Assembly (NCBI GenBank): GCA_039930465.1
Contig: JBDTTU010000008.1
Location: 1-64,000 of the forward strand
Direction of reading: 5' to 3'
From: LMDS01 sp039930465
GTDB lineage: Bacteria; Pseudomonadota; Gammaproteobacteria; Burkholderiales; Burkholderiaceae_C
Length of the DNA: 64,000 nt
How positions within the stretch are numbered: position 1 is the stretch's first letter; each line of letters opens with the position of its first letter. Made by a program: the position numbers and the translations under genes. Positions 15,754 to 23,758 of the stretch are shown here, in pieces. The notes under the pieces are model-generated. The model saw only the letters and a list, made by a program, of their open reading frames with translations, was not told the DNA's origin and did no database searches.

Positions 15754-16190
15754 ATCTTCGATTCGACACGACTCACCGGCCTTTGATCTGCATCGAGGGC
15801 AAGCCAGGTATCCCGCTTCAACCCTCATTCGTGATGCATCCGCCCAATGTTGTTCCGCGCTTCGTCGCAGACTTCTTGGTCGATACTGGTGCGACCGGAT
15901 GTTGGGTAGAAGAGGATTTGATATCTTCTTGGCACCTCATGAGAGTGATCCCGATGGTCACGCAGTCTGGGCGCAAACCCAGGGTTGACGGCTACGCCTA
16001 CCCTCTATCTCTGCGTTTGCGGGAGCCGGGACAACCGCACAGTTGGTATCACCAGACGTGGCCGGTTGGAACGGTGCCCGCCGGACATTTCGGTGGCGTT
16101 GTAAAGGGTTTGATAGGCATGGACCTTCTTCGCGGTGGCACGATTCACTACGATGGGCCAGCTAACTCGTGTGTCCTGTCTTGGACCTAG
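15741..16190 (+). CDS. Retropepsin-like aspartic protease family protein
   Basis: 149 residues. FLVDTGATGCWV (Asp48-Thr-Gly-Ala51) is the catalytic flap-forming motif of retropepsin-like proteases, and GLIGMDLLRGGTIHYDG near the C-terminus matches the second conserved block (hydrophobic-Gly-x-Asp-hydrophobic-hydrophobic). Such proteins act as dimers. No signal peptide is seen, so it is probably cytoplasmic. It is coupled to the small gene upstream; the pair is cargo of element B. The substrate is unknown. Confidence 0.7.
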   Translation: MPSLNLRFDTTHRPLICIEGKPGIPLQPSFVMHPPNVVPRFVADFLVDTGATGCWVEEDLISSWHLMRVIPMVTQSGRKPRVDGYAYPLSLRLREPGQPHSWYHQTWPVGTVPAGHFGGVVKGLIGMDLLRGGTIHYDGPANSCVLSWT

Positions 16191-16216
16191 TCGGTCAGCA
16201 CGACTACCATAGACGC

Positions 16217-16444
16217 GTGGCCACCAAGCGCAAAGACTTCACTCAGATCGCGTTCGACGTAGTGCGACTAGCCACTGGCGAAGTGACCGCGGCTGCACCC
16301 AGCAAAAGGGCAGGAGAGTGGGCGCTAGGGCGGGCTGCTTGGAGTTCGGGGAGGCCTATCAAGATGACGGCCGAGAGGCGTAAACAGATTGCCGCGAAGG
16401 CGGCGGCTACTCGTTGGGGAAGGAAATCTCCAACTGAGGCCTAG
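16217..16444 (+). CDS. Small Lys/Arg-rich 'KRKDFTQIA' protein, copy 2
   Basis: 75 residues with GTG start, reading VATKRKDFTQIAFDVVR, near-identical to copy 1 in element A over its first 24 residues. It has an additional C-terminal block KMTAERRKQIAAKAAATRWG, a basic motif seen in many small DNA-associated proteins and similar to the N-terminus of the P63C protein in element A. In both elements the gene directly follows the first cargo pair, preceded by AGACGC, so this looks like a conserved part of the element. It overlaps the convergent ATPase gene by 38 bases. Confidence 0.6.
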   Translation: MATKRKDFTQIAFDVVRLATGEVTAAAPSKRAGEWALGRAAWSSGRPIKMTAERRKQIAAKAAATRWGRKSPTEA

Positions 16445-17684
16445 TGCTGAATATTTCGGCTATTTCGTCAGTCAAACGACCTTCACGCAGCCCTTTCAAA
16501 ATTACATAGGGCTGCATCATCGGGTCCGAAAACCTATACCTGTAATTTCGAGGCGTGCCAGTTCTCTGTAACACGCGCCCTCTATCTTCGTCGGTGAAAG
16601 CATTCATGTGGAGCGCAAATGTCGATGCCACGTAGTTCTTTCCTGGAATGATTTTATTGAGTGGTGACGCTACCGCAGTTTGCTGAAAGCGACCAAGCTC
16701 ATCTGTCGCTGCAAATGCACACGCCAACAAGACAGGGGCGTACAGAGTATCTTCGGCGCGTTGACTTCGGACGGCCATTACATATTTCTCTTTGATAGAG
16801 CCGTCCAATTCAGCTATTGCCCCGTCCAAGGCCCTGTCTACGTCTTCGTGCACCACATGCAATCTGCGACTATCGATCGCATGGCGAGCCGCGTACATAG
16901 CGAGCGAATGGGTGTAGTACGGGAGGCCGCGTGATAGGAAAATCATCTTCCACACCGCATTGGCATCCGTCGCCAGTCCGCAACGGTTGTAGCGGGTCAG
17001 TACCAACTGCTTCAACTCCTCCGTTGACATTCTCGGCATCTTTACCTGTATTAGGCATCGAGTGATTGACTCATGCCCGGCAACAAGATTAGAAATATCC
17101 TCTGCTACGCCGACGATAATTACCGTCACGTTGACTGAGTAATCAGATAGAGCCTTAATGGTGTTGGCAACGAGCTGAGTCGTCAGCTTGCTCTGTATTA
17201 CGTCGAACTCGTCCAAGACGATGATTGGGATATGGTTGCTGTCGAACTCAGACAAAACCAATTGAACGTCATCTGGCGTCAAGTCATCGCCGAAGTCTTC
17301 CGAGATTTTTTTTGTGACTGGTCCGCTGAGAGATTCAGCAACATAACTCATTCTCTTGAATACTTTCTTCCAGAGCGAAGCGAATGTGTCTAACGGGTCG
17401 CAATTAACTCGTACGTATATAAGCTCTCGATTTGGTCGATGGAGCACGAGAGATAGGACATTTGCTAGAGATGTCTTGCCTACGCCCCGCTCGCCGAAGA
17501 CTATTCCATGCTTGCCGCGCTGATTTACAGCGTCCTCAAGCGAGGCAATTTGCGATCCACGTCCTGAGAAAAGGTCGCGCTCTTGAACGGGTGAGCCAGG
17601 CGAGAACGCCTCCGTGACATCGGCCCTAAGTGCCGCCCAATCATCCGGCGTCAGTTGTCTGGCTGCTCTCGCCATCTTGGCCAT
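16407..17684 (-). CDS. AAA/STAND-type ATPase (Orc1/Cdc6-like P-loop protein)
   Basis: 425 residues. Walker A GERGVGKTS at 64-72, Walker B IIVLDEFD at 154-161, followed by a sensor-like IIVGVAEDI and a winged-helix-like C-terminal region. The ORC1/CDC6/STAND type of ATPase is common in TA and defence loci and in transposon target-selection proteins. No nuclease or effector domain is recognised. The upstream region has three 20-bp-phased AT-rich repeats. Base composition is clearly lower in GC than in chromosomal neighbours. A defence or element-maintenance role is inferred. Confidence 0.65.
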   Translation of the reverse strand: MAKMARAARQLTPDDWAALRADVTEAFSPGSPVQERDLFSGRGSQIASLEDAVNQRGKHGIVFGERGVGKTSLANVLSLVLHRPNRELIYVRVNCDPLDTFASLWKKVFKRMSYVAESLSGPVTKKISEDFGDDLTPDDVQLVLSEFDSNHIPIIVLDEFDVIQSKLTTQLVANTIKALSDYSVNVTVIIVGVAEDISNLVAGHESITRCLIQVKMPRMSTEELKQLVLTRYNRCGLATDANAVWKMIFLSRGLPYYTHSLAMYAARHAIDSRRLHVVHEDVDRALDGAIAELDGSIKEKYVMAVRSQRAEDTLYAPVLLACAFAATDELGRFQQTAVASPLNKIIPGKNYVASTFALHMNAFTDEDRGRVLQRTGTPRNYRYRFSDPMMQPYVILKGLREGRLTDEIAEIFSTRPQLEISFPNE

Positions 17685-17698
17685 GCGGTGCGCTGTCT

Positions 17699-17752
17699 GT
17701 TAGCAAAATATAACTATAACAGACAAAATATAGATTTGTTAGACAAAATAGA
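17699..17752. repeat. Three direct repeats at 20-bp spacing upstream of the ATPase
   Basis: TAGCAAAATA (17701), AGACAAAATA (17721) and AGACAAAATA (17741) are spaced exactly 20 bases apart in a very AT-rich stretch immediately upstream of the minus-strand ATPase start. They look like an operator array or iterons. Confidence 0.6.
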
Positions 17753-17784
17753 TCGTGATCGCATGCATTCCAAGATTGGCGCCG

Positions 17785-18162
17785 GTGCTGAACAAGTCCA
17801 ATGAGGGAGACCCTTCGGTCGTCGAAGCAAAGCGGCGCTACAGCCCTGCGGTGTGCACTCGCGCCACGAGGAACGTGGTGTGCAGCGCGCCCGCGATGGA
17901 CAAGATTTCCACTTCACACGTCGTGAGCGCCAATCTGACTACGCGCATGGGCATGCGTCGCTTCACGCGGCTGACCAATTCATTCTCGAAGAAGTTCGAG
18001 AACCACATGCACGCGGTCAGCTTCTACTTCATGGTCTACAACTTCGTGAAGGTTCACGGCACTGTGAAGACCACGCCGGCCATTGCAGCAGGCGTCACAA
18101 CGCTGCGCTGGACGATGGAAGACATTGTTGAAATGGCCGATACATTTCGCGGTTCAAACTGA
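17785..18162 (+). pseudogene. Transposase remnant (3' third) of element B
   Basis: This aligns without gaps to the last 123 codons of the intact transposase at 14455-15303. The N-terminal helix-turn-helix and both catalytic Asp residues are missing, and the catalytic HVER has become HVVS, so it cannot be active. A start codon upstream gives an open frame but no complete protein. Confidence 0.85.
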
Positions 18163-18222
18163 ACCATGCCCGTTGGCCTGACCAAAAAAGCGGGTTGTCG
18201 GCCCGACGCAATAATCAACGCT

Positions 18223-19038
18223 ATGACTTTTCGCCGCCAATTCCTGCTGGGCAGCCTCGCCTTGCCGCTCTCTAGCGCCTGGGCTCAACAACTCCGCTCG
18301 CTGGAAGACCCGTTGCGCCTGGGCGCGGAAAACGCGCTCGTCGACTCCGGCCTGGCCTCTGCGCTGCAAAAGGCCTTCGGGCGTGACACCGGCGTGGCAG
18401 TTCAACTCGTTCGCAGCCCCGCGCTGACCTTGCTGGCCACCGTGGAGCGCGGCGAGGTCGACGCGGCCCTGTGCAACGCCCCCGAGGCCGAGGCCAAGCT
18501 CGAAAAACAAACGCTCGTTCACGACCGCCGCCTGCTCGCGCGAGGCGAATACGTGATCGTCGGCCCGGCGGTCAAGCGCAAGGTGCGCGACCCGGCCGAC
18601 GTCGCGGGGGGAAAGGACGTGGCGCAGGCACTGGCGCAGATCCGCGAGATGGCAGTTGCGACTCCGGGGCTGCTGAGCTTCCTGTCGGCAGGCGACGGCT
18701 CGGGCACGCACCTGGCCGAGCAGGCCCTGTGGCGCGCAGCCAAGGTCGCGCCGGCCGCGCCCTGGTATGAGAAGGCCGAACCTTCCATCGGTCTGGCGGC
18801 CCAGGCGCGCGCGCTCAACGCCTATGCACTGGTCGAGCGTGGCGTGTGGGCCGCGTACGGCGGTGCGCCGCTGGCGGTGCTGGTCGACGCCGACCCGCTG
18901 TTGGTTGAAGAAGTGCACGTGATGCGGCCGTTCCGCTCCAACCACCCGGCTGGCAAGCTGTTCGTGGACTGGGTCGGCGGGCCGAAGGGCCGCAGGGTGG
19001 CGGCCACGCATCGGGGGTACAAGGGCGCGGCGGGTTGA
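18223..19038 (+). CDS. Substrate-binding protein, TupA-like (tungstate/molybdate)
   Basis: 271 residues with a signal peptide (RRQFLLGSLALPLSSAWAQQ). The pattern ENALVDSGLASALQKAFGRDTG, RGEVDAALCNAPEAE, LLSFLSAGDGSGTHLAEQALW and AYALVERG is that of TupA-type tungstate-binding proteins. It therefore acts in the periplasm. No TupB or TupC genes follow, although the adjacent MOSC protein fits molybdenum/tungsten cofactor chemistry. The insertion element B ends 51 bases upstream and may have removed or displaced an upstream promoter or neighbour. The ATG at 18223 gives a proper signal peptide. Confidence 0.8.
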   Translation: MTFRRQFLLGSLALPLSSAWAQQLRSLEDPLRLGAENALVDSGLASALQKAFGRDTGVAVQLVRSPALTLLATVERGEVDAALCNAPEAEAKLEKQTLVHDRRLLARGEYVIVGPAVKRKVRDPADVAGGKDVAQALAQIREMAVATPGLLSFLSAGDGSGTHLAEQALWRAAKVAPAAPWYEKAEPSIGLAAQARALNAYALVERGVWAAYGGAPLAVLVDADPLLVEEVHVMRPFRSNHPAGKLFVDWVGGPKGRRVAATHRGYKGAAG

Positions 19039-19045
19039 ACTGGCA

Positions 19046-19627
19046 ATGCCCGCCACACTGATCAGCCTGAACATCGCCGCCGCTCGCCCACTGGCCGTCG
19101 ACGGGCGCGAGGTGATGAGCGGCATAGTCAAGCGCAGCGTGGCCGGCCCGGTCGAGGTGCGCGCGACCGGCCTGGCTGGCGACGAACAGGCCGATCTGTC
19201 GGTCCATGGCGGCTTGAGCAAGGCGGTCTACGCCTACCCGAGCGAACACTACGGCTTCTGGCAGACGGTGCGCGCGCAGGCGAAGGTGGCGGGCTGGGAC
19301 GCCGTGCTCCCGCCCGGTGCGATGGGTGAAAACCTCACGCTGCGGGGCTTGCTCGAAACCGGCGTGTGGATCGGCGACGTGTTGCGCTTCGCAGATTGCG
19401 AGCTCGCGGTCAGCGAGCCACGTTTCCCGTGTTTCAAGTTCAACGCGGTGATGGGCTTCAACCAGGCCTCGAAGCTGATGGTTGCGAACGGGTGGTGCGG
19501 CTTTTACCTGGCGGTGCGGGTGCCTGGCATGCTGCGCGCCGGCGAAAGCTTCGAGCTGGTGCCGGGCCCGCGCGAAGTTGGCATCACGGAATTGTTCCGC
19601 TCCCGCGTCTCGCGCGGGCGACGCTGA
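19046..19627 (+). CDS. MOSC domain-containing protein (YiiM-like)
   Basis: 193-residue molybdenum cofactor sulfurase C-terminal-type protein. SVHGGLSKAVYAYPSEHYGFW is the YiiM-like signature, GAMGENLTLRG follows, and the conserved Cys lies in EPRFPCFKF. Such proteins handle Mo- or W-cofactor linked reductions of N-hydroxylated compounds. It starts 7 bases after the TupA-like stop, so the two are probably one transcript. Confidence 0.88.
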   Translation: MPATLISLNIAAARPLAVDGREVMSGIVKRSVAGPVEVRATGLAGDEQADLSVHGGLSKAVYAYPSEHYGFWQTVRAQAKVAGWDAVLPPGAMGENLTLRGLLETGVWIGDVLRFADCELAVSEPRFPCFKFNAVMGFNQASKLMVANGWCGFYLAVRVPGMLRAGESFELVPGPREVGITELFRSRVSRGRR

Positions 19628-19773
19628 GGCCGGCATCCGTGCCGCTTGTTACACGACCCCGCGCGTGACACACGGCCAGCGGCAGACCATCATTACATTG
19701 CGGCAGTCGCAGCTCGGGCTCTCGACCCGGCCGGCGCTTCATCCTTCGATCCACCTCACAACGAAAGCAAGCC

Positions 19774-20265
19774 ATGAGCATCATCAGTTTCTTCAAGGAC
19801 GCAGGCGAAAAACTCTTCGGTAGCAAGCCAGCCGCAGCCGCGGCGCCCGATGCGGGGGCCTTGCAGGCGCAGGCCGACGCTGCCAACCAGACCGCGGCCA
19901 CTGCGATCGCCGGCTACATCAACGCCCAGGGCCTGAGCGTCAACGCGCTTGACGTGAGCTTCGACGGCGCCAGCGGCGCCGTGACGGTGGCCGGCGAAAC
20001 CGCGGACCAGAGCACAAAAGAGAAGGTCGTGCTGTGCTGCGGCAACGTGCACGGCGTGGCCCAGGTCAACGACATGCTCACGGTGCGCGAGCCGGCCGAC
20101 GAGTCGCGCTACTACACCGTGGTGCGCGGCGACACGCTCTCGGCCATCTCGAAGGCGATGTACGGCAACGCCAACCAGTACCCGAAGATCTTCGAAGCCA
20201 ACAAGCCGATGCTGAGCCACCCGGACAAGATCTACCCGGGCCAGCTGCTGCGCATTCCGGCCTAA
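19774..20265 (+). CDS. LysM/BON domain protein (YgaU/Kbp-like)
   Basis: 163 residues without a signal peptide. The N-terminal part contains a BON-type fold (GAVTVAGETADQSTKEKVVLCCGNVHGVAQVND), the C-terminal part a LysM domain (YYTVVRGDTLSAISKAMYGNANQYPKIFEANKPML, residues about 112-160). E. coli Kbp of the same design binds potassium in the cytoplasm, so cytoplasmic K+ sensing is the best analogy. Confidence 0.9.
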   Translation: MSIISFFKDAGEKLFGSKPAAAAAPDAGALQAQADAANQTAATAIAGYINAQGLSVNALDVSFDGASGAVTVAGETADQSTKEKVVLCCGNVHGVAQVNDMLTVREPADESRYYTVVRGDTLSAISKAMYGNANQYPKIFEANKPMLSHPDKIYPGQLLRIPA

Positions 20266-20312
20266 AGATGGTGCCCCTCGCCTGACGGATACGTCCGGCG
20301 CTCGGCCCGCAC

Positions 20313-21416
20313 TCAAGCCGTAACGGTCTCCAGCGGCGGGTAGTCGATGTAACCCGCCGCGCCGCCGCCGTACAGCGTATCGCGGTTCAGCGGCGCGAGC
20401 GGGGCGTCTTCACGCAGGCGGCGCACGAGATCCGGGTTGCTGATGAAGAGTTTGCCGAAAGCCACCAGATCGGCCGCACCATTCGCCACCGCGTCGAGCG
20501 CCATCGCCCGCGTGTAGCCGTTGTTGACCATCCACGCGCCGTGTTCGTTGCCGTGCTTGAAGCGGCTGCGCAGGGCGGCGTAGTCGAACGGCGCCACGTC
20601 GCGCGGTCCACCGGTCGCGCCTTCGACGACATGGATGAACGCCAGCTTCAGCGGCGCGAGCTGCTCGACCACGTGGTTGAACAAACCCTGGGCGTCGCTG
20701 TCTTGTTTGGCGTCGTTGGCCGGCGTCACCGGCGACAGGCGCACGCCGGTGCGGCCGGCGCCGATCTCGGCGACGATGGCGCTCATCACCTCGACCAACA
20801 GGCGGGCGCGGTTTTCTTTCGAGCCACCGTAGGCATCGCTGCGGTCGTTGACGCTGTCGCGCAGGAACTGCTCCAGCAGGTAACCGTTGGCGCCGTGCAC
20901 CTCCACACCGTCGAAGCCGGCATCGATCGCATTGCGCGCCGCTTGCCGGTATTCGGCCACGATGCGCGGCAGCTCGTCGAGACGCAGGGCGCGCGGCTCG
21001 GACACATCCTCGAAACCCTGCGCCGTGAAGGTCTTGCCGATCGCGCGCCGCACCGTGCTCGACACCGGCGCTTGCCCGTTCGGCTGCAGCGACACATGCG
21101 AGATGCGCCCCACGTGCCACAGTTGCACCACGATCTTTCCGCCCTTGGCGTGCACCGCGCTGGTGACGCGGCGCCAGCCGGCCACCTGCTCGGCGCTGTA
21201 GATGCCTGGCGTGTCGAGATACCCCTGCCCTTCGGCCGAGATCTGCGTGGCTTCGGTGACGATCAGCCCGGCGGTCGCACGCTGCTCGTAGTAGTTGGCC
21301 ATCATCGGCGTGGGCACCTGGCCCGGGCCGGCGCGGTCACGCGTCAGCGGCGCCATCACGATGCGGTTGGCGGTGGCGATGTCGCCGAAGCGGGTCGGTT
21401 CGAACAGGCTGGTCAT
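20313..21416 (-). CDS. Alkene reductase, old yellow enzyme family (NemA-like)
   Basis: FMN-dependent NADPH oxidoreductase of 367 residues reducing activated alkenes or nitro compounds. The TIM-barrel signatures APLTRDRA (N-terminal strand), WHVGRISH, and GVEVHGANGYLLEQFLRDSVNDRSDAYGGS (substrate and FMN contacts) are typical of the NemA/XenB group. No partner regulator is adjacent. Confidence 0.93.
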   Translation of the reverse strand: MTSLFEPTRFGDIATANRIVMAPLTRDRAGPGQVPTPMMANYYEQRATAGLIVTEATQISAEGQGYLDTPGIYSAEQVAGWRRVTSAVHAKGGKIVVQLWHVGRISHVSLQPNGQAPVSSTVRRAIGKTFTAQGFEDVSEPRALRLDELPRIVAEYRQAARNAIDAGFDGVEVHGANGYLLEQFLRDSVNDRSDAYGGSKENRARLLVEVMSAIVAEIGAGRTGVRLSPVTPANDAKQDSDAQGLFNHVVEQLAPLKLAFIHVVEGATGGPRDVAPFDYAALRSRFKHGNEHGAWMVNNGYTRAMALDAVANGAADLVAFGKLFISNPDLVRRLREDAPLAPLNRDTLYGGGAAGYIDYPPLETVTA

Positions 21417-21557
21417 GCTGGGGCTTGGGAGTTGAATGGCTCGATGCTAGGGCCGGCGGCAACAACATTGCTGGCAATGGCGCCGGCCCAAACCGGCTAT
21501 ACGCGCCCGGCGCGCCGACGGGCGCGATACAGTCCCGAACGGATTTCTGGAAACACC

Positions 21558-22400
21558 ATGCTCGCCTACCGACACGCCTTTCACGCGGGCAATCACGCCG
21601 ACGTGCTCAAGCACACCGTGCTCACGCTCGTGCTGCGCTACATGAACGCCAAGGACAAGCCCTATCGCGTGATCGACACCCACGCCGGCGCCGGCGGTTA
21701 TTCGCTCGAAGGCCGTTTCGCGCAGAAGAAGGGCGAGTTCGAGCAGGGCATTCTTCGCCTGTGGGACCGCACCGATCTGCCGCCGGCCGTGGCCGATTAC
21801 GTGGCGCTGGTGCGCCAGTTCAACCCCGACGGCCGCCTCGAGCAGTACCCCGGCTCGCCGGCCTTCGCGCAGATGGTGCTGCGTGCACAAGACCAGCTGC
21901 GATTGTTCGAGCTGCACCCGACCGACCACCGCATCCTCGCGTCGTACATCGGTGGCGTGAAAGGCGCAGAGGTCTTCGATACCGACGGCTTCGACGGTCT
22001 GAAGGGCCAGGTACCGCCCTCGACCCGCCGCGCGCTGGTGCTGATGGACCCGAGCTACGAAGGCCACAAGGACTACGGGCGTGTGATCACGTCATTGCGC
22101 GAAGCCGTTCTGCGCTTCCCCGAAGGCGTCTACATGGTCTGGTACCCGCAGGTCAGCAAGCTCGAAGCGGCGCAGTTGCCCAAGCGGCTCGAAGCGCTGG
22201 CGCCCAAGGGCTGGTTGCACGCGCGCCTCACGGTGCAGCAGCCCGACCAACAGGGCTTCGGCCTGGCCGGCAGCGGCGTCTTCATCCTCAACCCGCCGTT
22301 CACGCTGCACGACGAGCTGCTGACGATCCTGCCCTACCTCACCGAGGTGCTGGGCCAGTACGACGGCGCGAACTACCTGCTGGAGCAGCGCACGGCCTGA
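21558..22400 (+). CDS. rlmJ: 23S rRNA (adenine(2030)-N6)-methyltransferase RlmJ
   Basis: 280 residues. The N-terminus MLAYRHAFHAGNHADVLKH is diagnostic, followed by the SAM-binding DTHAGAGGYSL, and the catalytic DPSYEGHKDY (D-P-P/S-Y type motif) in the second half. It methylates the N6 of A2030 in 23S rRNA. The ATG at 21558 starts exactly at the diagnostic N-terminus; the longer in-frame extension is antisense to the OYE gene. Confidence 0.95.
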   Translation: MLAYRHAFHAGNHADVLKHTVLTLVLRYMNAKDKPYRVIDTHAGAGGYSLEGRFAQKKGEFEQGILRLWDRTDLPPAVADYVALVRQFNPDGRLEQYPGSPAFAQMVLRAQDQLRLFELHPTDHRILASYIGGVKGAEVFDTDGFDGLKGQVPPSTRRALVLMDPSYEGHKDYGRVITSLREAVLRFPEGVYMVWYPQVSKLEAAQLPKRLEALAPKGWLHARLTVQQPDQQGFGLAGSGVFILNPPFTLHDELLTILPYLTEVLGQYDGANYLLEQRTA

Positions 22401-22423
22401 GAGTGTGAGCCCCTGGCGCGCGC

Positions 22424-23164
22424 TCAGCCCGGTGCACGCTTCAGGTCGGTGAACGCGCCGAAGAACCAAGAGCGCATGCCCACCACCAGCGTGTAGGAGC
22501 GCTTCTGTTCGGTGGGCAGTTTCTGCTCGGTCAGGTGCTGCTGTGCGAAGTCTTGCCCGACACGCTGCAAGCGCTCGACGAAGCTGCTCGCCTGCGAACT
22601 GCTCACCTGGCCGTGCACGAGCATCAGCAGCTCGCCTTCGCCGTCGAAGCTGCCGCTGTAGTAGTCGCCCACGACGTTGTCACGGAAGTACTGCATCACC
22701 GGCCCGTCGGGCCGCCAGCGAAAACCTTTCGCCACCTTGAGCCGGTAGCGGTTCAAAGGCCGCAGTTCGATGATGCCGAGCCGGTCGAGCTGCACCAGGT
22801 ACTTCACGCACTCGGCCTCCGAGATCGCGTAGGTGCTCGTCATCTGCTCGAAGCTCCACTGGCTGAAGGCGCAGATCGCAAGCAGCAGCAGCTTGCGGTC
22901 GGCCACGACGGCGGCTTCCTGTTCGGCGCTGAGTTCGCGGCGCAGCGGCTGGGCGTCGGCGAGCTTGCGCGCGAGTTCGGCGAAATCCATCTTCAGCACC
23001 CGCAGCATCTCGTCGACGCGCGACAAGGGCATGTCACCTTTGGCAAGGATGCGCTTGATGCTCGACTCAGACATGCCGAGCGCATCGGCCAGGTCGGCAT
23101 AGGTGATGTCGGCCGCCTTGAGCTCTGCCTTCAGCGCGGTGATCAGGTCTTGTGTGGTGCTCAT
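22424..23164 (-). CDS. Helix-turn-helix (Cro/CI-type) transcriptional regulator
   Basis: 246 residues. A Cro/CI helix-turn-helix is at residues about 15-50 (YADLADALGMSESSIKRILAKGDMPLSRVDEML). The remaining 190 residues include an MTSTYAISEAECVKYLVQLDRLGIIELRPLNRY segment that resembles a second winged-helix fold. It lies opposite to rlmJ and diverges from the YiaA-type operon starting at 23321. Its target is not known. Confidence 0.8.
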   Translation of the reverse strand: MSTTQDLITALKAELKAADITYADLADALGMSESSIKRILAKGDMPLSRVDEMLRVLKMDFAELARKLADAQPLRRELSAEQEAAVVADRKLLLLAICAFSQWSFEQMTSTYAISEAECVKYLVQLDRLGIIELRPLNRYRLKVAKGFRWRPDGPVMQYFRDNVVGDYYSGSFDGEGELLMLVHGQVSSSQASSFVERLQRVGQDFAQQHLTEQKLPTEQKRSYTLVVGMRSWFFGAFTDLKRAPG

Positions 23165-23320
23165 CGTGTCTCCCCGGAACGCGGCCGCAAGTATCGCAAA
23201 CGGTACTGCCCAGAGATACCGCGGGCAGCAAGCGCTGCCACGCTCCTCAGGGCGATGGTGCTGCCCGCTTGCAGCGCTGAAGATTGGGCCGTGTTCAACC
23301 AACAAGGTACCGAGGAATTC

Positions 23321-23758
23321 ATGCAAACCACCCCGATCCGCCAAGACACCCGCGCCTGGAAGCTGCAGGTGTGGGTTTCGTTCGGTCTCGCCGTCACGCT
23401 GTGCGGCAGCGGCCTGGCGTACCTGCCCGGGCAGGACCTCGACCGTGCGTTCATGGTGATGGGCTACATGTTCTGTCTCTCGACCGCGTTCGCCCTCGCC
23501 AAGTACGTGCGTGACAACGAACAGCGCCGCTTTGGCAACCCCGGCGACACGCCGCTGTGGGGCCTCGTCGTGTGGGGTGGCTTTGCGCTGGCGATGGCGC
23601 TCACGGCCTGGGGCCTTTGGCGCATGGACGTGAACCCGACCTACAAGGCCTTTCTCGGCGTGAGCTGGCTGTTCCTGATCTCGGCGGTATTCACGCTGGC
23701 CAAGACGCTGCGCGACGCCCACGAAGCACTGCAATTTTCCCAAGGAGAACTGAAATGA
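23321..23758 (+). CDS. YiaA/YiaB family inner-membrane protein
   Basis: 145 residues with four predicted membrane segments: the pair after WKLQVWVSFGLAV, the MVMGYMFCLSTAFAL stretch, the WGLVVWGGFALAMALTAWGL stretch and the FLGVSWLFLISAVFTLAKTL stretch. RBS GAGGAATTC precedes the ATG. The stop overlaps the next ATG (ATGA), so it is coupled to the secreted protein gene that follows. The function of YiaA proteins is unknown. Confidence 0.85.
   Translation: MQTTPIRQDTRAWKLQVWVSFGLAVTLCGSGLAYLPGQDLDRAFMVMGYMFCLSTAFALAKYVRDNEQRRFGNPGDTPLWGLVVWGGFALAMALTAWGLWRMDVNPTYKAFLGVSWLFLISAVFTLAKTLRDAHEALQFSQGELK

Larger units (their letters stand above)
15321..18171. mobile_element. IS1-family element B with passenger genes, transposase truncated, 2.85 kb
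   Basis: The left end at 15321-15339 is identical over 19 bases to that of element A, and GGCATGC-N3-TTGCCG occurs at the same offset of 40 bases in both. The right end at 18153-18171 differs by one base. The last 387 bases align without gaps to the last 387 bases of element A. Only the 3' third of a transposase gene remains, and the base after the right end does not give a clean repeat of GCTGACTT. Cargo: a small protein, a retropepsin-like protein, a KRKDFTQIA protein and an AAA ATPase. Confidence 0.7.

Noticed and set aside
17753..17784. Intact second transposase starting near 17755
   Set aside because: The in-frame start precedes unrelated bases; homology to the transposase begins only at 17785, and the two catalytic Asp are missing.
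18172..18179. Target-site duplication on the right of element B
   Set aside because: GTTGGCCT matches GCTGACTT at only 5 of 8 positions, so a duplication for element B could not be claimed.
20541..21557. Longer RlmJ starting at 20541
   Set aside because: The extra sequence is opposite the OYE gene and not conserved; the RlmJ hallmark starts at 21558.
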